Notes: generated from the sequence alone by a model not told the origin. A DNA stretch of 64,000 nt from Amyelois transitella (GCF_032362555.1 NC_083522.1:4814001-4878000), one strand, 5' to 3'; shown: positions 1-14,000, numbered from the stretch's first letter. Translations and numbers: made by a program.

Positions 1-415
1 AATGGTGTAAATAAACGGAAGATTTCATTATATTTTTCGGAAGGTCAACAGATAACAGTATCCTGATTATTTCCTAATCGCCTGAGTTTTCCCTGTAGTT
101 TCAGGTATTTTGTCATCTATTTTTCAAGATTATAATAGATTATGATTAATTGTTGTGACTTGGGCTTATATTATCTATTCATTTTGTAACTTATTATTTT
201 TTAATGAAACCAACCAAAATTGATTCGGATTGACACATGAGGGTTCTGTATATGCCGACTGTTTTCTGATGATTGTTCATGATATTAAACCATTCTACAT
301 ACTCATTATTCTGTTTGTGGTACGTTGTTATAGCAAGCTTCGGCTGTACAGGATACTCGTACGCTATTCTTCTCCAGTTCATTCTCATCCAATGCTGTAT
401 GTAAGCCTCTAGAAA

Positions 416-436
416 CGTAACGTAACGTAACGTTCC
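416..436 (+). repeat. Short AACGT tandem repeat
   Basis: Four tandem copies of the five-base unit AACGT, part of an imperfect palindrome with the following TTCC. Confidence 0.6.
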
Positions 437-845
437 TAGGTCCTTCTTCTCATTCTTCTCTATTAAGCAATCCTAACTATATAACTTACGTCTTTTAGAT
501 TTTACATGGTTTTATGACCATCCATTATGAGATTCATTTATTGCACCGTCAGTTCATAGTCACAGCATATAAAAAGAGCAGTGAACCATACAAGACAAGA
601 ACCCTAAAATTCATTGGTACAACGTTCATTCTAGGTCTGAACTTTATAATTATATTTCTAGGAAGTGGTCTACATCACGTTGACATTTGCTCCTTACGCC
701 CACTTAGCATTTGTACCCACAATTACTGGTCTATAATTGTCTATGATCCTAGTGTGAACCCACACCTTGTGTGCTGAGATTAACATAAACCAGAAAGCGT
801 CCATCGTAAGGTAGACTCACATACATATCACGTTTAATCATGTAA

Positions 846-1092
846 TACATACATATAATCACGTCTTTATCCCCTACGGGATAGACAGAGAGAACAGTCT
901 CGCAAAGACTTAAAGGCCACATTTAGCTTAATAATGTCTTAATGATGTAACTGTGATCCAAACAGTGACAGTTGCTAGTCAATCGCCTTAAAGAGGAACC
1001 CCAAATTTATTAGCCTATCCCTTACTCTTCTTTTACAATATCCATGGAAAAACCAGGATGTGGTCCTATTTTAGAAGTTGGGAACCACACGG
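846..1092 (-). mobile_element. SINE copy (family with LINE-like 3' end)
   Basis: Read on the minus strand, it runs from GTGTGGTTCCC through a TAAGGCGATTGACTAGCAACTG-like core to CTGTCTATCCCGTAGGGGATA and AAGACGTGATTATATG. It is moderately diverged. The family has many copies in this window, and its 3' end resembles that of the RTE LINE. Confidence 0.7.
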
Positions 1093-2239
1093 CATATAAA
1101 CAGGAAGCCACCATTAATTGGGTGGTAATGATGAAATTGAGATTTAAAGACAGGATACATGCTCATCTGCTGACAAGCGGATCCTAATTTAAGGGCCTTT
1201 CCCTTCATTGACTTTTACAATCTGCGTGGGTAAAGAAGCAGCGGCATTCACTTTGTTTTTGTTCAAATCTAGACCATAACGGAATCTTGTCAGCTGTGGT
1301 ACCAAAATACAGAAAGAACTCTATAGACGCTGCTCAAAATTTTTTTTTATCGAAAGTGTCAAATACTAGGGTCAACTTATATGCCGCTGTTGTACTTACC
1401 ACATGAGTGAGCTAACCAGACGGAAACAAGGTACTCACGTGTTTGCAAACGCATTTCATTTTTAGGAAAATAAAATATTGTGCCGCAGTTTTGCTGTAAT
1501 AGGTATATGAAAAAATACTAAATTAATGCCTTCTTCTATTAGTTAGAGGCGACTAAAGGATTAAAGGAGTTGACAACTTTGGTAAGCTTATTCATGTATA
1601 TGAAATGTTACTGAGATAATTTGATCATTTGTCCTATTGTAACCCAATTTTATTATTTGATGGGGGAGAATTTCATTTAAAAATATCTTTCATTTACGTA
1701 CTAAATATTAATCTATTTTATTATTTCTTTCATCACAATAAATAATGGCTTAATTAAGAAAAATGCCCGGAAGACTATATTTCCTCATGAACTGAGTCAC
1801 AATGATAATTCGTAATTAAAACCTTCCTATAGCCTCTTTATGGCGGAGAAAAATTTTGAAAACCGATGTTTATTGTGAATGAAATTACAAATACATTCTT
1901 TTGTTATATCCTGTCCGATGCACTGTATTTGTAAGCTAGTGTAGGCTCTTCTTAGATTTCTTGCTAGACAGTTAATAAAGTTACCCCTACTAGAATATGC
2001 ATAAAATCAATTTTAGATGAATTTTTTTCGTGACTCACTCAGTGGCAAAAATAAGCCGAGATACGGAGTTATCCTTTAAATTTGCTTAATATTGGAGGTA
2101 ATGAATAAGTTTCAGTTTTTTTAATGTGAAGCTTTTTGAGGTTTCCTATCTATTTAAACTTTTCTGTAAGTTCTCTATACCTTCTTCGGATCGGATAGTT
2201 TGTGTAAAAAATTAAACTCTAACAGCTGCACTTTCAAAT

Positions 2240-2360
2240 CCAAAGCTAGTAGGCCGATTCCAAATTCAGTTTTATTATGCCTATATCTACTCTGATACAT
2301 TATCTAAATTTCGTCAAAATCGGTCCAGTCCATCCTTAAACAAAATTACATAAGTAAGAA
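2240..2360 (+). repeat. Fragment of a retroelement-like 3' end
   Basis: AGGCCGATTCCAAATTCAGT and AAATTTCGTCAAAATCGGTC are typical of dispersed lepidopteran repeats; a looser counterpart lies at 20735-20860. Family unknown. Confidence 0.35.
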
Positions 2361-2861
2361 TCATTTATATTTATAATTAGTATGAGAGTATGGATTAGCT
2401 ACAATTTGACCTATTTAGCCAGTGTTCCTCCTAAAGATCTAGTCTATACACGCTTTTTTTATTTAACGTCATTTGTGTATGATAAACAAACAATTTGATC
2501 ACGTGCCGGCAAAGAATTACTTTACAGCATAATTAGCTAGACTTGCGACACAAAGCTGGACCAGTATATAAGGAAACAAATTGCTGGTAAGACTTTACTA
2601 AATGCGAGTCACTTAAGGCTGTCAGACGAATCATAAACTCTACGCTAGGTTTTACAGGGTCATTTTGGAATAAACTTGAACACTGACAAAACAGAACTGG
2701 GAACCATATACAAAATGGACACGCTTATTCTACTCGTATTCACTAAGATTGGACACAACTTTTTAATCTAACTCTAGTCACGCCTCTAGGAACCCTATTT
2801 AATAGAGACATCTTTCTAAGACAGGTAGAAAAATAAAGATAGCTAACCGATGCTCTTATGC

Positions 2862-3003
2862 TGAAGGAAAATATCATGAGGAAGCCTGCACCATCAAGCA
2901 ACTGGTGGTGTAACTATGATCCCATATGGGTTAGGTTTTCCTGCAATGGTTGCACAGTTCAGATGAGCGTCGTTTCGTAAAAACCTGACTACCTACCCCG
3001 ATC
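2862..3003 (+). repeat. Dispersed repeat, second SINE-like family
   Basis: ACTATGATCCCATATGGGTT, GGTTTTCCTGCAATGGTTGC and AAAAACCTGACTACCTACCC recur, with changes, at six other places in this window (6545, 27222, 39930, 49678, 59588, 60180). Confidence 0.55.
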
Positions 3004-4204
3004 GAAAATCATGGAAACATTGTGTTTTGTCACTTGTCTTGTGTAGGTAGGTAGGAACACAGAATATACAAAGTAGGTACCACGTTGGAAATCCTTTGAA
3101 TTACCATCTCTATAATGCATAATTCGGTTCCCACTTAAGTACAATTGACCTTTTTTATTGATACTGAATGTGAATGCTTATTTAACAAAACAACTCAAGT
3201 TTACAGAAGTAGAAAAGCCAGTAGTTTTTGGATATTAAAGATACCTTAGCTTCGTTTACTACTATCAAATTTTCTGTATTAATCGAATAATGACAAAACG
3301 TCTTATCAGAATAAAAATAATTTAAAAAAAATACTCGATCAAATTACGCAGATTGAGCTTGCCTCAGAGTAAGTTCCGAGACTTGTAGCGATATTCAAAA
3401 ATAGGTAGGTATAATTTGTACTTAATCAATAGGTAAGTTACATGATAAAGGTACAAAGATTGTGAGACCCAGTCCTATTTATTACAAAAAGTTTGTTTTT
3501 CATAATAAATGACCGACATTGAAGCGCAGGAGATAAAGAAATATTGCGAATAAAAAGTAGTTTATTTGGAAAACTTGGACCTCTTTTTCGGGTACAAATG
3601 TAAAAATCAATTTAGTTGTATATTAGTACGACTCATGGTAATTATATGATAAAAAGAATAAAAAAAATTAAAAGCTTGGATACCTGTAAATTTTAGTTAT
3701 TGTTTGTGGAAAAGGAAAAGGTGCTATTCGCTCAGGGACCCTAAGTGGTTATGAGCTACAACATCTCAGTATCACGTCGGATATGGCACCTCCAAACTAG
3801 AGACACACATTTTATAATCTTCTAAAACGCCACCTGGTATCATGACCAGACACTAACTGTGTTTTTAATAGCTAGTGATTTCAATTGCAGCAGATCAGTA
3901 AAAAGTGCATCTAACTTTTGTAGATGGCAATTTGTTATGTCGCATCTTAATGTCGAACGCATCCATAGGTACTTACGATAAAATCGTAACTTACCTTTGT
4001 CTGTACTTAAAGTTTTGGACGAAAAATATCTATAAGACCAACAGAAAAGTTAGATTTTATGTTTGTTTGTGTGTTTGTTTTTTTTTTTTCAAGGAACAAA
4101 TATGCCGAATGTCAACTTTCTACCGAAGTTTTCAAAAACTTATAATAGAATAGAAGCCGAATTCCAGCAATTTTATTTTAAGTATTTTAAGTAATAATTT
4201 TATT

Positions 4205-4330
4205 TTACACACAATTTAACACCTTTAGACTGGCGGCCTATTTGGCGGAATATTCCTCTGTATAACAGGTGTTAGGTTCGATCCTATAAGTCAGGTAATC
4301 CTGGAAAAGATTATTTTCTTATTAGCCTGT
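4205..4330 (+). repeat. Possible tRNA-derived SINE relic
   Basis: TAGACTGGCGGCCTATTTGG and a B-box-like GTTAGGTTCGATCCTATAAG lie in the right order for a tRNA-like SINE head. Weak; no second copy was recognised with confidence. Confidence 0.3.
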
Positions 4331-4695
4331 GTCTTGACTATTTAGCTTAAATAAGCATTCGTAAAGAATATAGAATCTTTTTTATTATTACCTAGCAGTT
4401 ATTGAGCCACCCCTTAAATAATTAGAATATTGTTATTTTGGGGCTCGCTCATTCTTTGTGATTTGTCCGGTATAAAGTTTTTTTAATTTATGGTAAATTC
4501 TAGAAGTCTAGTGTTACATATTGATGTTGGAAATGGACAATTACACCATAATGAGTCGTGTAAGATGATATGCTCATTTAGCACTATAAAACTATGACAC
4601 TAGCCTTCATCTAGATTGTTATCTGGGTAAGCGGTATGTTAGCCATAGAGGTAAACTGAGTAACGTAACATGGTAAGTAATAATTAACTTTAACT

Positions 4696-4850
4696 AGGCT
4701 TTTAAACTTGGGATTCTTCTTTAAGGCGATGGGTTAGCAACCTGTCACTATTTTAATCTCAATTTTATTATTAAGCCAAACAGACGAAGGTAGCCTTTCA
4801 GTCTTTTCAAGATTGTTGGCTCTGTCTACCCCGCGAGTGAAAAAAACGTG
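4696..4850 (+). mobile_element. SINE fragment, 3' two thirds
   Basis: Holds the AAACTTGGGATTCTTCTTTA core and GTTGGCTCTGTCTACCCCGC end of the same SINE family; the 5' part is missing. Confidence 0.7.
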
Positions 4851-5025
4851 AAAAAAACGTAACAAGAAATATAGGGTTTGGGATTTTTATATTTATTTAA
4901 GTTTATTGAATATAGTAATATTAAGAACTCTACACGAAATGTAATGCTAAACATTCTCTACAATTTCACCTTTAAGATACAGCATTTTCCTCTAGGATAC
5001 AACGATAACTGGATTCGAGTCTGTG

Positions 5026-5293
5026 TTATATAGTTCCCGGCACTTTCAAATACCACTCCATTTCTTTAGCATGGATATCGTAAAAGGCGACTAAGGGAAT
5101 AGGCACATTCATCTATGCAAGCTTAGATGCTGGTCTAATAGCGAAGAGAAAACAGTTGCTTCTTTTTTCATGCAGATTTTGTATGAGGATTCTTCTTTAT
5201 GACGATAGGCATGCAACCTGCCTCTATCTGAATCTCAATTACATCATAAAGCCATTCAGCTGAACGTGGTATTTTTGTCTTTTCGAGACTGGT
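5026..5293 (+). mobile_element. SINE copy, diverged
   Basis: AGTTCCCGGCACTTTCAAAT at the 5' end, GTAAAAGGCGACTAAGGGAA in the middle and CAGCTGAACGTGG near the 3' end match the family. There is an internal segment around GAAGAGAAAACAGTTGCTTC not found in most copies. Confidence 0.65.
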
Positions 5294-5591
5294 TTGGTTT
5301 AAAGAACTTTATTTCCTCATAAAGAATTAACAATTCACTTACTGAGAAACTAACAATGTACATCATAATTATAGCAAGACAGCGAGCGTATATAAAACAA
5401 AAATTAAAATAAGGAACTATGTAGGGTAGGAGTCACAAAAATCTGCGTCGACTGCTAGTTGCGCGTCGGGCAACCACGGATCTAAAGTTCACAGAGCGCA
5501 ATCTAGATGTGGCATAATAGTATCAATGGTATTATAGTATATTATTAGACTGACACCTTATCTGGATAGATAAAAGGATTTTTATATTAAA

Positions 5592-5772
5592 ACTAGCGAC
5601 CCGCCCCGGCTTTGTACGGGTGCAAAATTATAAAAGTTATTATACATAAAAACCTTCCTCTTGAATCACTCTACCTATTACAAAAAACCGCATCAAAATC
5701 CGTTGCGTAATTTTAAAGATTTAAGCATACAGACAAACAGACTAAAATAGCGACTTTGTTTTATACTATGTA
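5592..5772 (+). repeat. Dispersed repeat with GCGACCCGCCCCGGC start
   Basis: ACTAGCGACCCGCCCCGGCT to GACTTTGTTTTATACTATGT is almost identical to 35348-35572. It is diverged at 54442-54566 and, reversed, at about 46700-46796. This sequence type is common in Lepidoptera; I cannot name its family. Confidence 0.7.
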
Positions 5773-6544
5773 GTGATGATTGAGTTAGCATCAAAATTTG
5801 TTACTAGAAATTATGAAATTAATTTCGTAATCTGGTATTGATGTCAGAATATTTTAATTGCAAAATGAAACAAACAAATGATAAATCTTTGTCTATTATA
5901 CAAACATCGGCTAACCCACGCTTATGACTGCAACTGTCAATAATTTGTTACAAAACAATTGCATAATAAGCAATACCTAGGTTACTAGAGAAACCTAATT
6001 TATCTAACGAAACTGAACTTGGTTCAAAGTTCAAAACCCACTACAGCTTTTTGGCTAGGGTTGCTTACTCTACAATTGCTCTAATATAATGCTACTCCCA
6101 GAAGAAAAATAAAAAGTAAAAAAAACTGCCAGCTCATCTTCGATGTAAGTAAAGTCTCCCGGATTTTTCGTCTTTTCAGTTAGCACTTTAATATTAATAG
6201 AAAAGAGAAGGCAAAAGAGGCGACGCCCGAAAAGTCCTTCATCGAAAGAGAACAATGAAATGAGGTTTGCGTGATGTGATTTCAGATCCACACAGTTGTC
6301 AACTCCACTCTTTTCGGAGTAACGTTACCATATTATTGACTTCTATGCATAAAGGTGCTCTGTAGTTATGAGATAGACTTGACCTTAAGCAAGCACAGGC
6401 TTCTTTTATTATAAGCGTTCTATGTGATCAAATCCCTAGAAAATATTTGCCATACGAGTATATTCGTCTAAGTTCAAATAGGGATCTCATAGTGGATTTT
6501 AGTACTAAACGCTGCAACAGTGTTCTTTATCATCCTGGCTTTAA

Positions 6545-6668
6545 AGTCCTAGTTCTGTCCTCACCAATCTAGAGAGGAGTCTCAGATTCGTCTAGGACCT
6601 GGATTAGGCAATCAGGTTTTTACTCGGAGCGTTATTAACCCATATGACTCATAAATTATATGGTAAAA
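6545..6668 (-). repeat. Dispersed repeat, second SINE-like family
   Basis: CCTGGATTAGGCAATCAGGT and TTTTTACTCGGAGCG match the family seen at 2862 and 59588, reversed. Confidence 0.5.
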
Positions 6669-7592
6669 CATCTAATTGCCTGTATGTATCCGCCACGACT
6701 CGTTCACCCACTAGTTTCACCCATTGGTCGGTCCAGGGGGAATAACTGTTGCAACTGTACTATATGAATGAGGAGGCGAAAAATATACATATATAGATAA
6801 TGTTTTATTAGTCCTGACGACATTTTCCTTCGTAAGAAAGGTCAAACATTCAAACATGTTCTTTAGAGTGAGTTAGTAATTTTTTGTTTATTAAATATAG
6901 TATTTATTAAAAACTTAACGTAAAAAAATAAACAAGAAACAGCTTATTATCAACAACATGCTCCGTCAAATGCCCAACTCACTAGCAACACATTAAAGAC
7001 ATTTTATTGCACCAAAAAGAAAAACACTTAATGAAAGTAAACAGTACAAAAGGCGGCTTTATTCCAAATGTAATTTGATTACAATGTATGGAATGAAAGA
7101 ATGGAATTTCAAATGTAATCTGATTACATTTGGATTGAGAAATAAAAACAAAATAATATAGATTCCTATTTTCCAAGTGAGTGATTGAGGAATGGACGGT
7201 TAGCTGTCATAATAACCGTGAGTTATTGTTAAGCCTAGCATAGAGACATGAAGGCTACGTTGACATACATGACAGGATTCGTGATAATGATATACCTTTA
7301 TGAACTCCGCTAAAGTCACAAGGTCTTGTATTCGATTCCCAGTCAGGTGAAAATAAAAGACAGCATTTATAGCAACCTACATGATGAATTTCAGATCTTT
7401 GGATCTAACGGTTTAGGCTGCGGGTTTTTTATGAGTCATTCAGTCAATACATATTCTATACAATATATTCCCTAAATTTTCATACTGATGTTAATTTTTT
7501 GGAAAAAAATAGCCTTAGCCCTAAAGCTTTGTAAGCGTTGAATCTAATATACTATATAAACTGGTTTGATGGACCAAAATTTACTTAAAACC

Positions 7593-7790
7593 GTGATGTG
7601 GGAAAGCCTAGACGAACTTACCTTGTTCAAATAAGGGACTTCCTGGCGAAAGATCAGGTCAAGAGTACCCGAAACCTTCGAGCTTGTATGAAGACAGTTA
7701 TGATTTGGATGAGCGAAAGAAGTCTGAAGGCATGATTATGTCGTCTCTACCTACCCCTTAGGAAAAGAGTTGTCATTTTATGAATATTTT
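7593..7790 (+). mobile_element. Old LINE 3' fragment, same RTE family
   Basis: A degraded match to the last ~190 bases of the RTE element: GGAAAGCCTAGACGAACTTA and CGAGCTTGTATGAAGACAGT align with the element's C-terminal coding region, and CTACCTACCCC with its 3' end. It is much more diverged than the copies beside CSP-a. Confidence 0.65.
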
Positions 7791-8437
7791 TCTGTAAAAT
7801 ATCCATGCACGTCACGGTGTTATGTAGCCATTCATATGCATGGCTGTTATTTAGCAATTACAAACATACGCTTGGATTAAATTTAATTGTATGGATATGG
7901 ATTAGTATGGATGATAAAATCGACGCCTAACGTGGCAATCACGTGCGTCAATAAATCTTTTTCCATTACAGCTAAGGGAAATTTCCAAGAAATGGTTGGC
8001 TAATTAAAAAGTTTATTTTCAATGTGTTAAATTTACAACTATGGGAGCTATGCTTTTATCGGATTTCAGTCCATGTTTCTTGAGAAAAGTTGTCAATTTT
8101 TTATGCTGTTTCAATACTGTGTGGATTGTAATCCCAATGTCTGATACATACTGTATAAGAATTAAATATTATTAAGCCATCCTGGAAGTGAGTCTTTAAG
8201 TCTTGTCATATCTCATATCATATACTTACTATTTTATACTTATAACAATCAGTTCTGTCAAGAAGACAATAAGGACATAAATATATATACTTTATATTAT
8301 TGATTTTGAATCCTTGAATAGAATAATATATTTTTTATTTATATGTTACAAAATAAACACAATCTTGTGTATTTAAGATAAGGATCTTATTAAATTTACT
8401 GTGCCAATAACTTATTGATCATTGATAGGGGATTATC

Positions 8438-8492
8438 TTCTCTCTCTAACTTTCTCCCTCATCTAATTCTCATCTCTGTCTCTCTCTCTGCT
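8438..8492 (+). repeat. TC-rich low-complexity tract
   Basis: CTTCTCTCTCTAACTTTCTC and GTCTCTCTCTCTGC form a pyrimidine-rich stretch of about 55 bases. Confidence 0.6.
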
Positions 8493-10028
8493 TGTTGTAA
8501 CGTGCATATATACGAGTAACAGATGAGCCACAAATCAATAGCGCGCAATCTATCAATTCTCATTCTATACAACATATGTAGGTAGTATTATGTAATATTT
8601 ATATTATATGTAAGTATTTATAAAGTCAAACGGTTTAATTTCTTCTTTATTTTGAATCATAAGTATATAATTACTCCCCAAATATTCCCCAATTATATAC
8701 CTCCTTCAAAAATTCTTAAAAATATTTAAGAATCGTCTCGTAAATGGTGATTCCTCTAGGTACATCATTTGATATCAATTCACAACTTTTTTAATTAGGC
8801 TGGTAAAGTGTGCAATGAAACTGTTGTAGTTCACGTGATTGTGTATAAAAAAACAGTCTGCTAAATCTTGTTACTACATTAGCAGTTCTATGTAATGTAG
8901 CCTTCCTTCACTTTTTCAACCTTCGTTCTCTTCGTAATTCTCTAACCAAAACATTAACATTCCAAGAAACTGAAATATATTAAAAATGCATAAGCTCCAA
9001 GGAGGTGATCTTGAGAAACGGAAGAATTGCCTCCGTATTTCCCCTTTACTACATATGTTCGCATGTACAGGATGATATTGTTCAGGGTAAAATTTTTCAT
9101 GTAAAGATAGTTTGGGGTAGCTTAACCTTTGGTTTGAGATATGGTAGGTACATGAACCGTCTAAGCCGCGTAGAAGTACCATTAGTTTCTTGCTTGGTGT
9201 AGTAGCTAGGATTATTACAATTTTATACCGATAAGAGATAATGATAACTCACCTTAAGTTTTGAACTAATAATCATACCGATTGATTTACCATTTTGAGA
9301 AAACAAAAACAAGGCATTAATTTGCCTTGAGGTAGTTAAATGACTGACATATCTCTTTATCCTTGCAGTCCTTTAAGAATCAACTCGAAAGGTTAACGAT
9401 TTACATTCGTAAGGTTTGTAGTTAAATATTGTGAACATCAATCACGGAAATTACCATCAAAATGGAATAATTCTGCCGAACAAAGGCATCATAAACAATA
9501 ATTTGACCCAATTTCCATTCAACACACACCCTATATAGGAATCTTGCGGTTTTTATGCATCGTACGCAAATGAAATAATGAAGTAACGAGGGACAAATTA
9601 GATGTTTTAACCACGATTCACACTGGTATATATACGAGTATATCACCTGCCAGCTTAAGTAACTGACGACTACCAGCCATTATCGGACCGCAATGGTAGG
9701 TCATCTCAGGTGTGAATCTTGTGTGTGTTTACAAACATTAATAATATTTTTTTTAATTAGTGTGATATTTTGGAAAGGATTTTCTATGTTAATTCGACAT
9801 TCTAATTAATGTGCAGGAAGTGTTTAACCCTAAAGAGTTATTTTAATCAATTTTTTTTAGATTTTATAAATGTAAATAGAAATTGATAACCTATTAACCC
9901 TACTCACAACCCTTTCGCTGTTAAAAGACATAAAGTATTAATTTTACGTACTATTGGTTAAAATAGTTAATTTGCTTTTAATAGTTTCGAGATTTTCGTG
10001 CACAGTAAACAATATAGGACTTATATAT

Positions 10029-10133
10029 AAGGTAAATTATATAGTTTGAATAGTTATACACTATTACTATTCAAACTTTATAATTTACTGAATAGTTATA
10101 GTGTATAACTATTCAAACTTTATAATTTTCCTT
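10029..10133. repeat. AT-rich nested inverted repeat
   Basis: A left arm starting AAGGTAAATTATATAGTTTG (10029-10064) is the near-perfect reverse complement of a right arm ending AACTTTATAATTTTCCTT (10099-10133). The bases between repeat the same unit a third time (ACTATTCAAACTTTATAATT). The whole can fold into a long hairpin about 0.9 kb upstream of the CSP-a ATG. It may be a small foldback element. Confidence 0.7.
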
Positions 10134-10432
10134 ATTAATTGGGAATTAAAAAAAATATAAATAAAATAAGACTGCATTGCATGCATTTTCATATAAGTGT
10201 CAGATTAATCTTAGTCTCGGATAATTGTGAAGTTAATTTATTGCAGTAAATTTTCACAATTAATAGGAAACCATTTATTTATGTTAATTATTACATTTTT
10301 GTTTCTGCATTATTATTATTGTTAACTATATTAGTACATACATATACATTAATCACGCCTTATTCAGAAGAAATTATATATTTCCAATGGTTATACCATG
10401 AACTCTCTATACATATATTAGGCACTTTTTTC

Positions 10433-10500
10433 GCTTCATCTACAATCGTCATTTTCTTCATGCGAACTCGCTGGCTTAGGGCAATCTTGATCAATTTTAG
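10433..10500 (-). mobile_element. Short relic of the same LINE 3' coding region
   Basis: TTCGCTTCATCTACAATCGT and the following bases through CTTGATCAATTTT resemble, with many changes and a deletion, positions 12249-12345 of the large LINE copy. It is a weak match. Confidence 0.35.
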
Positions 10501-11007
10501 AAGTATGAAACACCAGTCAGTTATTTATATAAATTACCACTAATTTCTCTGGTTCGAATAAAAAAATGAGTATTAAGCCAAGCTCAGAATAATGTGACAA
10601 ACGTGACTCACCAACGTGTATGGCATATCCAACATTACACAGCTATTAGATGATAGTCTATTTCTGAAGTACAATTGGATACAAACATTTTTGTAAACAA
10701 TGTGCGGTGGGCTAAGGCCACCTCGCCTTGATTGATATATAGGAGATGTCCCTGGTATCCGGCCAAGTAAGGCCAAGCCACCCAATACCCAAGATAATTA
10801 GTAAACTTATGTAATTGTTTACAGCAATTTCTTTCAGAGGGCTGATTCACAAACTTATATCATCATACCTACATTTTTTCTTACTGAGCTGTTTACCTCA
10901 AAAGAAGCCAAACAATATGCTCTGTCAACGACTACCAGTTGACGATGGGAAGAGCAACCGAATTACCTATGTTCCAAAAATGTTCAATGACTTTCTTATT
11001 TTTTCAG

Positions 11008-14000
11008 ATGAGGAAGAGTCTAGTATTTCTGTGTTGCGTGGTGGCCGCGCTGGCGCGCCCTAGCGACAAATATACTGATAAGTATGACAACATCAACATC
11101 CAAGAGATCTTGGAAAACAAGAGACTGTTGGAAGCTTACGTCAACTGCGTTTTGGACAAGGGCAAGTGCACGCCGGAAGGAAAGGAACTAAAAGGTAAGT
11201 GTCTAAAGATTGTAATCTTTCACATCCCAGGATAAACTTTCATAGAACGTCATGTTACTTTCATTTGTTAAGCGCATGTAGCGGAAGCGATGATTCGGGC
11301 TCGACCGCCACCAAAGGGAAGATCTTCCGCCAGGCTAGGTGTTATGCCTGGGGAACCGCGGCTCCGACGATGTTGTGTCGGAGGTTGTATATATAGCTCC
11401 AATCCATGAAATCTTTGCTTGCGCGATTTAGGTTTTTCGCTGTTTATGATTGATAGCGTCGCGTGATTCAATTTTTTATATTTATGACTTGTGGCGTATA
11501 GATTTCGCCACACGCACATTAGGTTTCGATAAATAAAAAGTGTCAACAGACTACGGACACTTAGTCACACCCTCTTCTTCAACAAAATTAAACGAATATT
11601 TAATATAATTACAATTTATAAAAAGTAAACCATTTAGATAGATATTTATTTATCTTCAAGTACCCGCAATTTATAATGTTTTTTAATAGTAATTTATAGC
11701 CGTTAGAATTTTTATTGTTATTGTTGATCTAAATATAAACCGATGTTATAAAACAATCACATGGAGGAAATGATTTATTATTTTCCGGCTAAATTACACG
11801 ATGAGCATAGTAATGATACAGATAACCTTAAATGTTTGTTCCGTATGAATTTAGTTTGCTTTGTTATTTTATTTTGTTATTATATTAATTAGGCTTACTG
11901 GAAGAGATCGCGTTGTACGATAAGTAAATAAGTAGCCGGTTTTTTATTTATTTGATTTAAATGCGCTTTATTTTAATGTCTTATTTTTTACTTTACAATA
12001 TTAATTAAATTCAAAAATTCATTCAAAGTAAATTAATTTTAGTGTCTCACTTTCTTGTCATATTTGCGTGTCCTCAATGACACTGTTATGTTGCATAGCT
12101 CAGATTTGGCTATCTAGTAGTCTATGGACAATAGACATGAACATAATAATATGGACAACATACATACATACATACATAAAATCACGCCTCTTTCCCGGAG
12201 GGGTAGGCAGAGACTACCTCTTTCCACTTGCCACGATCTCTGCATACTTCTTTCGCTTCGTCCACATTCATAACTCTCTTCATACAAGCTCGGCGGTTTC
12301 GGGTACTTTTGACCTGACCCTTTACCAGGGCGTCCTTAATTTGATCAATATACGTTCGTCTAGGTCTTCCCACTCCGACCTTTCCCTCCACACTCTCCTT
12401 GTATATCTGCTTAGTCAACCTGCTTTCATTCATCCTCTCCACATGACCGAACCATCTTAACATACCCTTTTCTATTCCTGTAACTACATCTTCTTTCACA
12501 TCACAACATTCCCTTATCACGCTGTTCCTTATCCTGTCACTCAATTTCACACCCATCATACTCCTTAACGCTCTCATTTCCACTGCATTTATTCTGCTTT
12601 CATGCTTCTTTTGCCATACCCAACTTTCACTCCCATACATTAATGTCGGGACCAACACGCCCCTGTGCACAGCCAGTCGAGCCTTTTTGGATAGTTTCTG
12701 ACTGCTCATAAAGGCATGCAAAGCTCCATTCACCATGTTCCCCGCGTTCACTCTCCTTTCAATATCACTATCATACTTGCCATCTGATGTAAACTTTGAT
12801 CCTAGATATACAAACTCTTTCACTTGCTCCACTTTTTCTCCTCCAATCAAAATATTACATGCTGTCATTTCTTTCTCCATTTCAAAAACCAGTGTTTTAG
12901 TTTTACTTACGTTCACTTTCATTCCTTTCTCTTTTAAAGCTTCATGCATACAGTTTACCATCTCCTGTAACTCCTCCGCTGATGACGCCAGTATAACCTG
13001 ATCGTCGGCATAGAGCAGACATTTGACGAGTAACTCATTCATCCTTAATCCACTTTTAGACTCTTTCAAATCTGTCAAACAGCTATCCATAAATAGGTTG
13101 AACAGCCACGGTGACGCAACACATCCTTGCCTAACGCCTTTCTCAATCTTAAACCACTCAGTGTGCGCTCCGTTTATCCTGACACAAGCACTCGAATCCT
13201 CATATAAGGATTTCAGTGCTCGTATTAAGAGACTGCTCACCCCATGCATAGAAAGTGCTGACCACAATTCATTCCTCTCAACTCTGTCATAGGCCTTTTC
13301 CAGATCTACGAATGTGCAATAGACTTTTTGACTCTTGGCCAAAAACTTTTCGGCTATGCACCGCAAGGAAAAGACCTGATCAGTACATCCCATTCCCTTT
13401 CGAAATCCCGCTTGAGCATCCCATATTTTGTCATCAGTTTCATTCCTGACTCTATTAATCAATACCTTAGCATACAATTTGCCGACGACGCTAAGCAGGC
13501 TTATACCACGATAATTTTTGCAGTCCAGCTGTGACCCTTTTCCTTTGTAAAGTGGCACGATAACAGCCTTACACCAATCTTTTGGTACTCGGCCGCTTCT
13601 CCAACACAAATTGAAAAGGCAGTACAACTGACTAGCTACTACGCCTTTTCCTGCTTTAAGCATCTCGACCGACACTCTATCACACCCAGCAGCCTTTCCC
13701 GCTTTCATACTCTTAAGTGCTTCCACAATTTCGAACATTTCAATTTCGCCTTCCATCTCATTCTCTTTTTCTTCGCTATAGCAGAAATCTTTCTTATTTC
13801 CTTCCTTTTTTTCAAATAAACTTTCAAAATAGTCCTTCCATATCTTTAGTACACATTCTTCTCCTTGCACAACGCTACCATCCTGGCATCTGATCCTAGT
13901 CAGCTCTCTGGTTATAGTATTTCCTCGGGCTGACCTTACGGATTTCCAGAATACTTTCGAATAGATTTGACTGAAAGTCTTCTGATAGCCTTTTATCAAA

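Larger units (their letters stand above)
1..9590. other. Gene-poor region left of the CSP cluster
   Basis: Apart from the repeats listed separately, no frame here looks coding: frames are short, lack recognisable motifs, and have no matching splice signals. TATATAAG at 2563 and TGTATAAAAA at 8839 are TATA-like but have no supportable exon after them. Confidence 0.5.

Noticed and set aside
514-777. An 87-codon frame on the plus strand
   Set aside because: No family motif, no splice or promoter support, and a length not surprising by chance.
9622-9710. Possible CSP-a promoter and first exon (TATATATAC, then CAATG before GTAGGT)
   Set aside because: The distance between TATA and donor is plausible, but several other donors fit as well, and nothing ties it to the acceptor at 11007.
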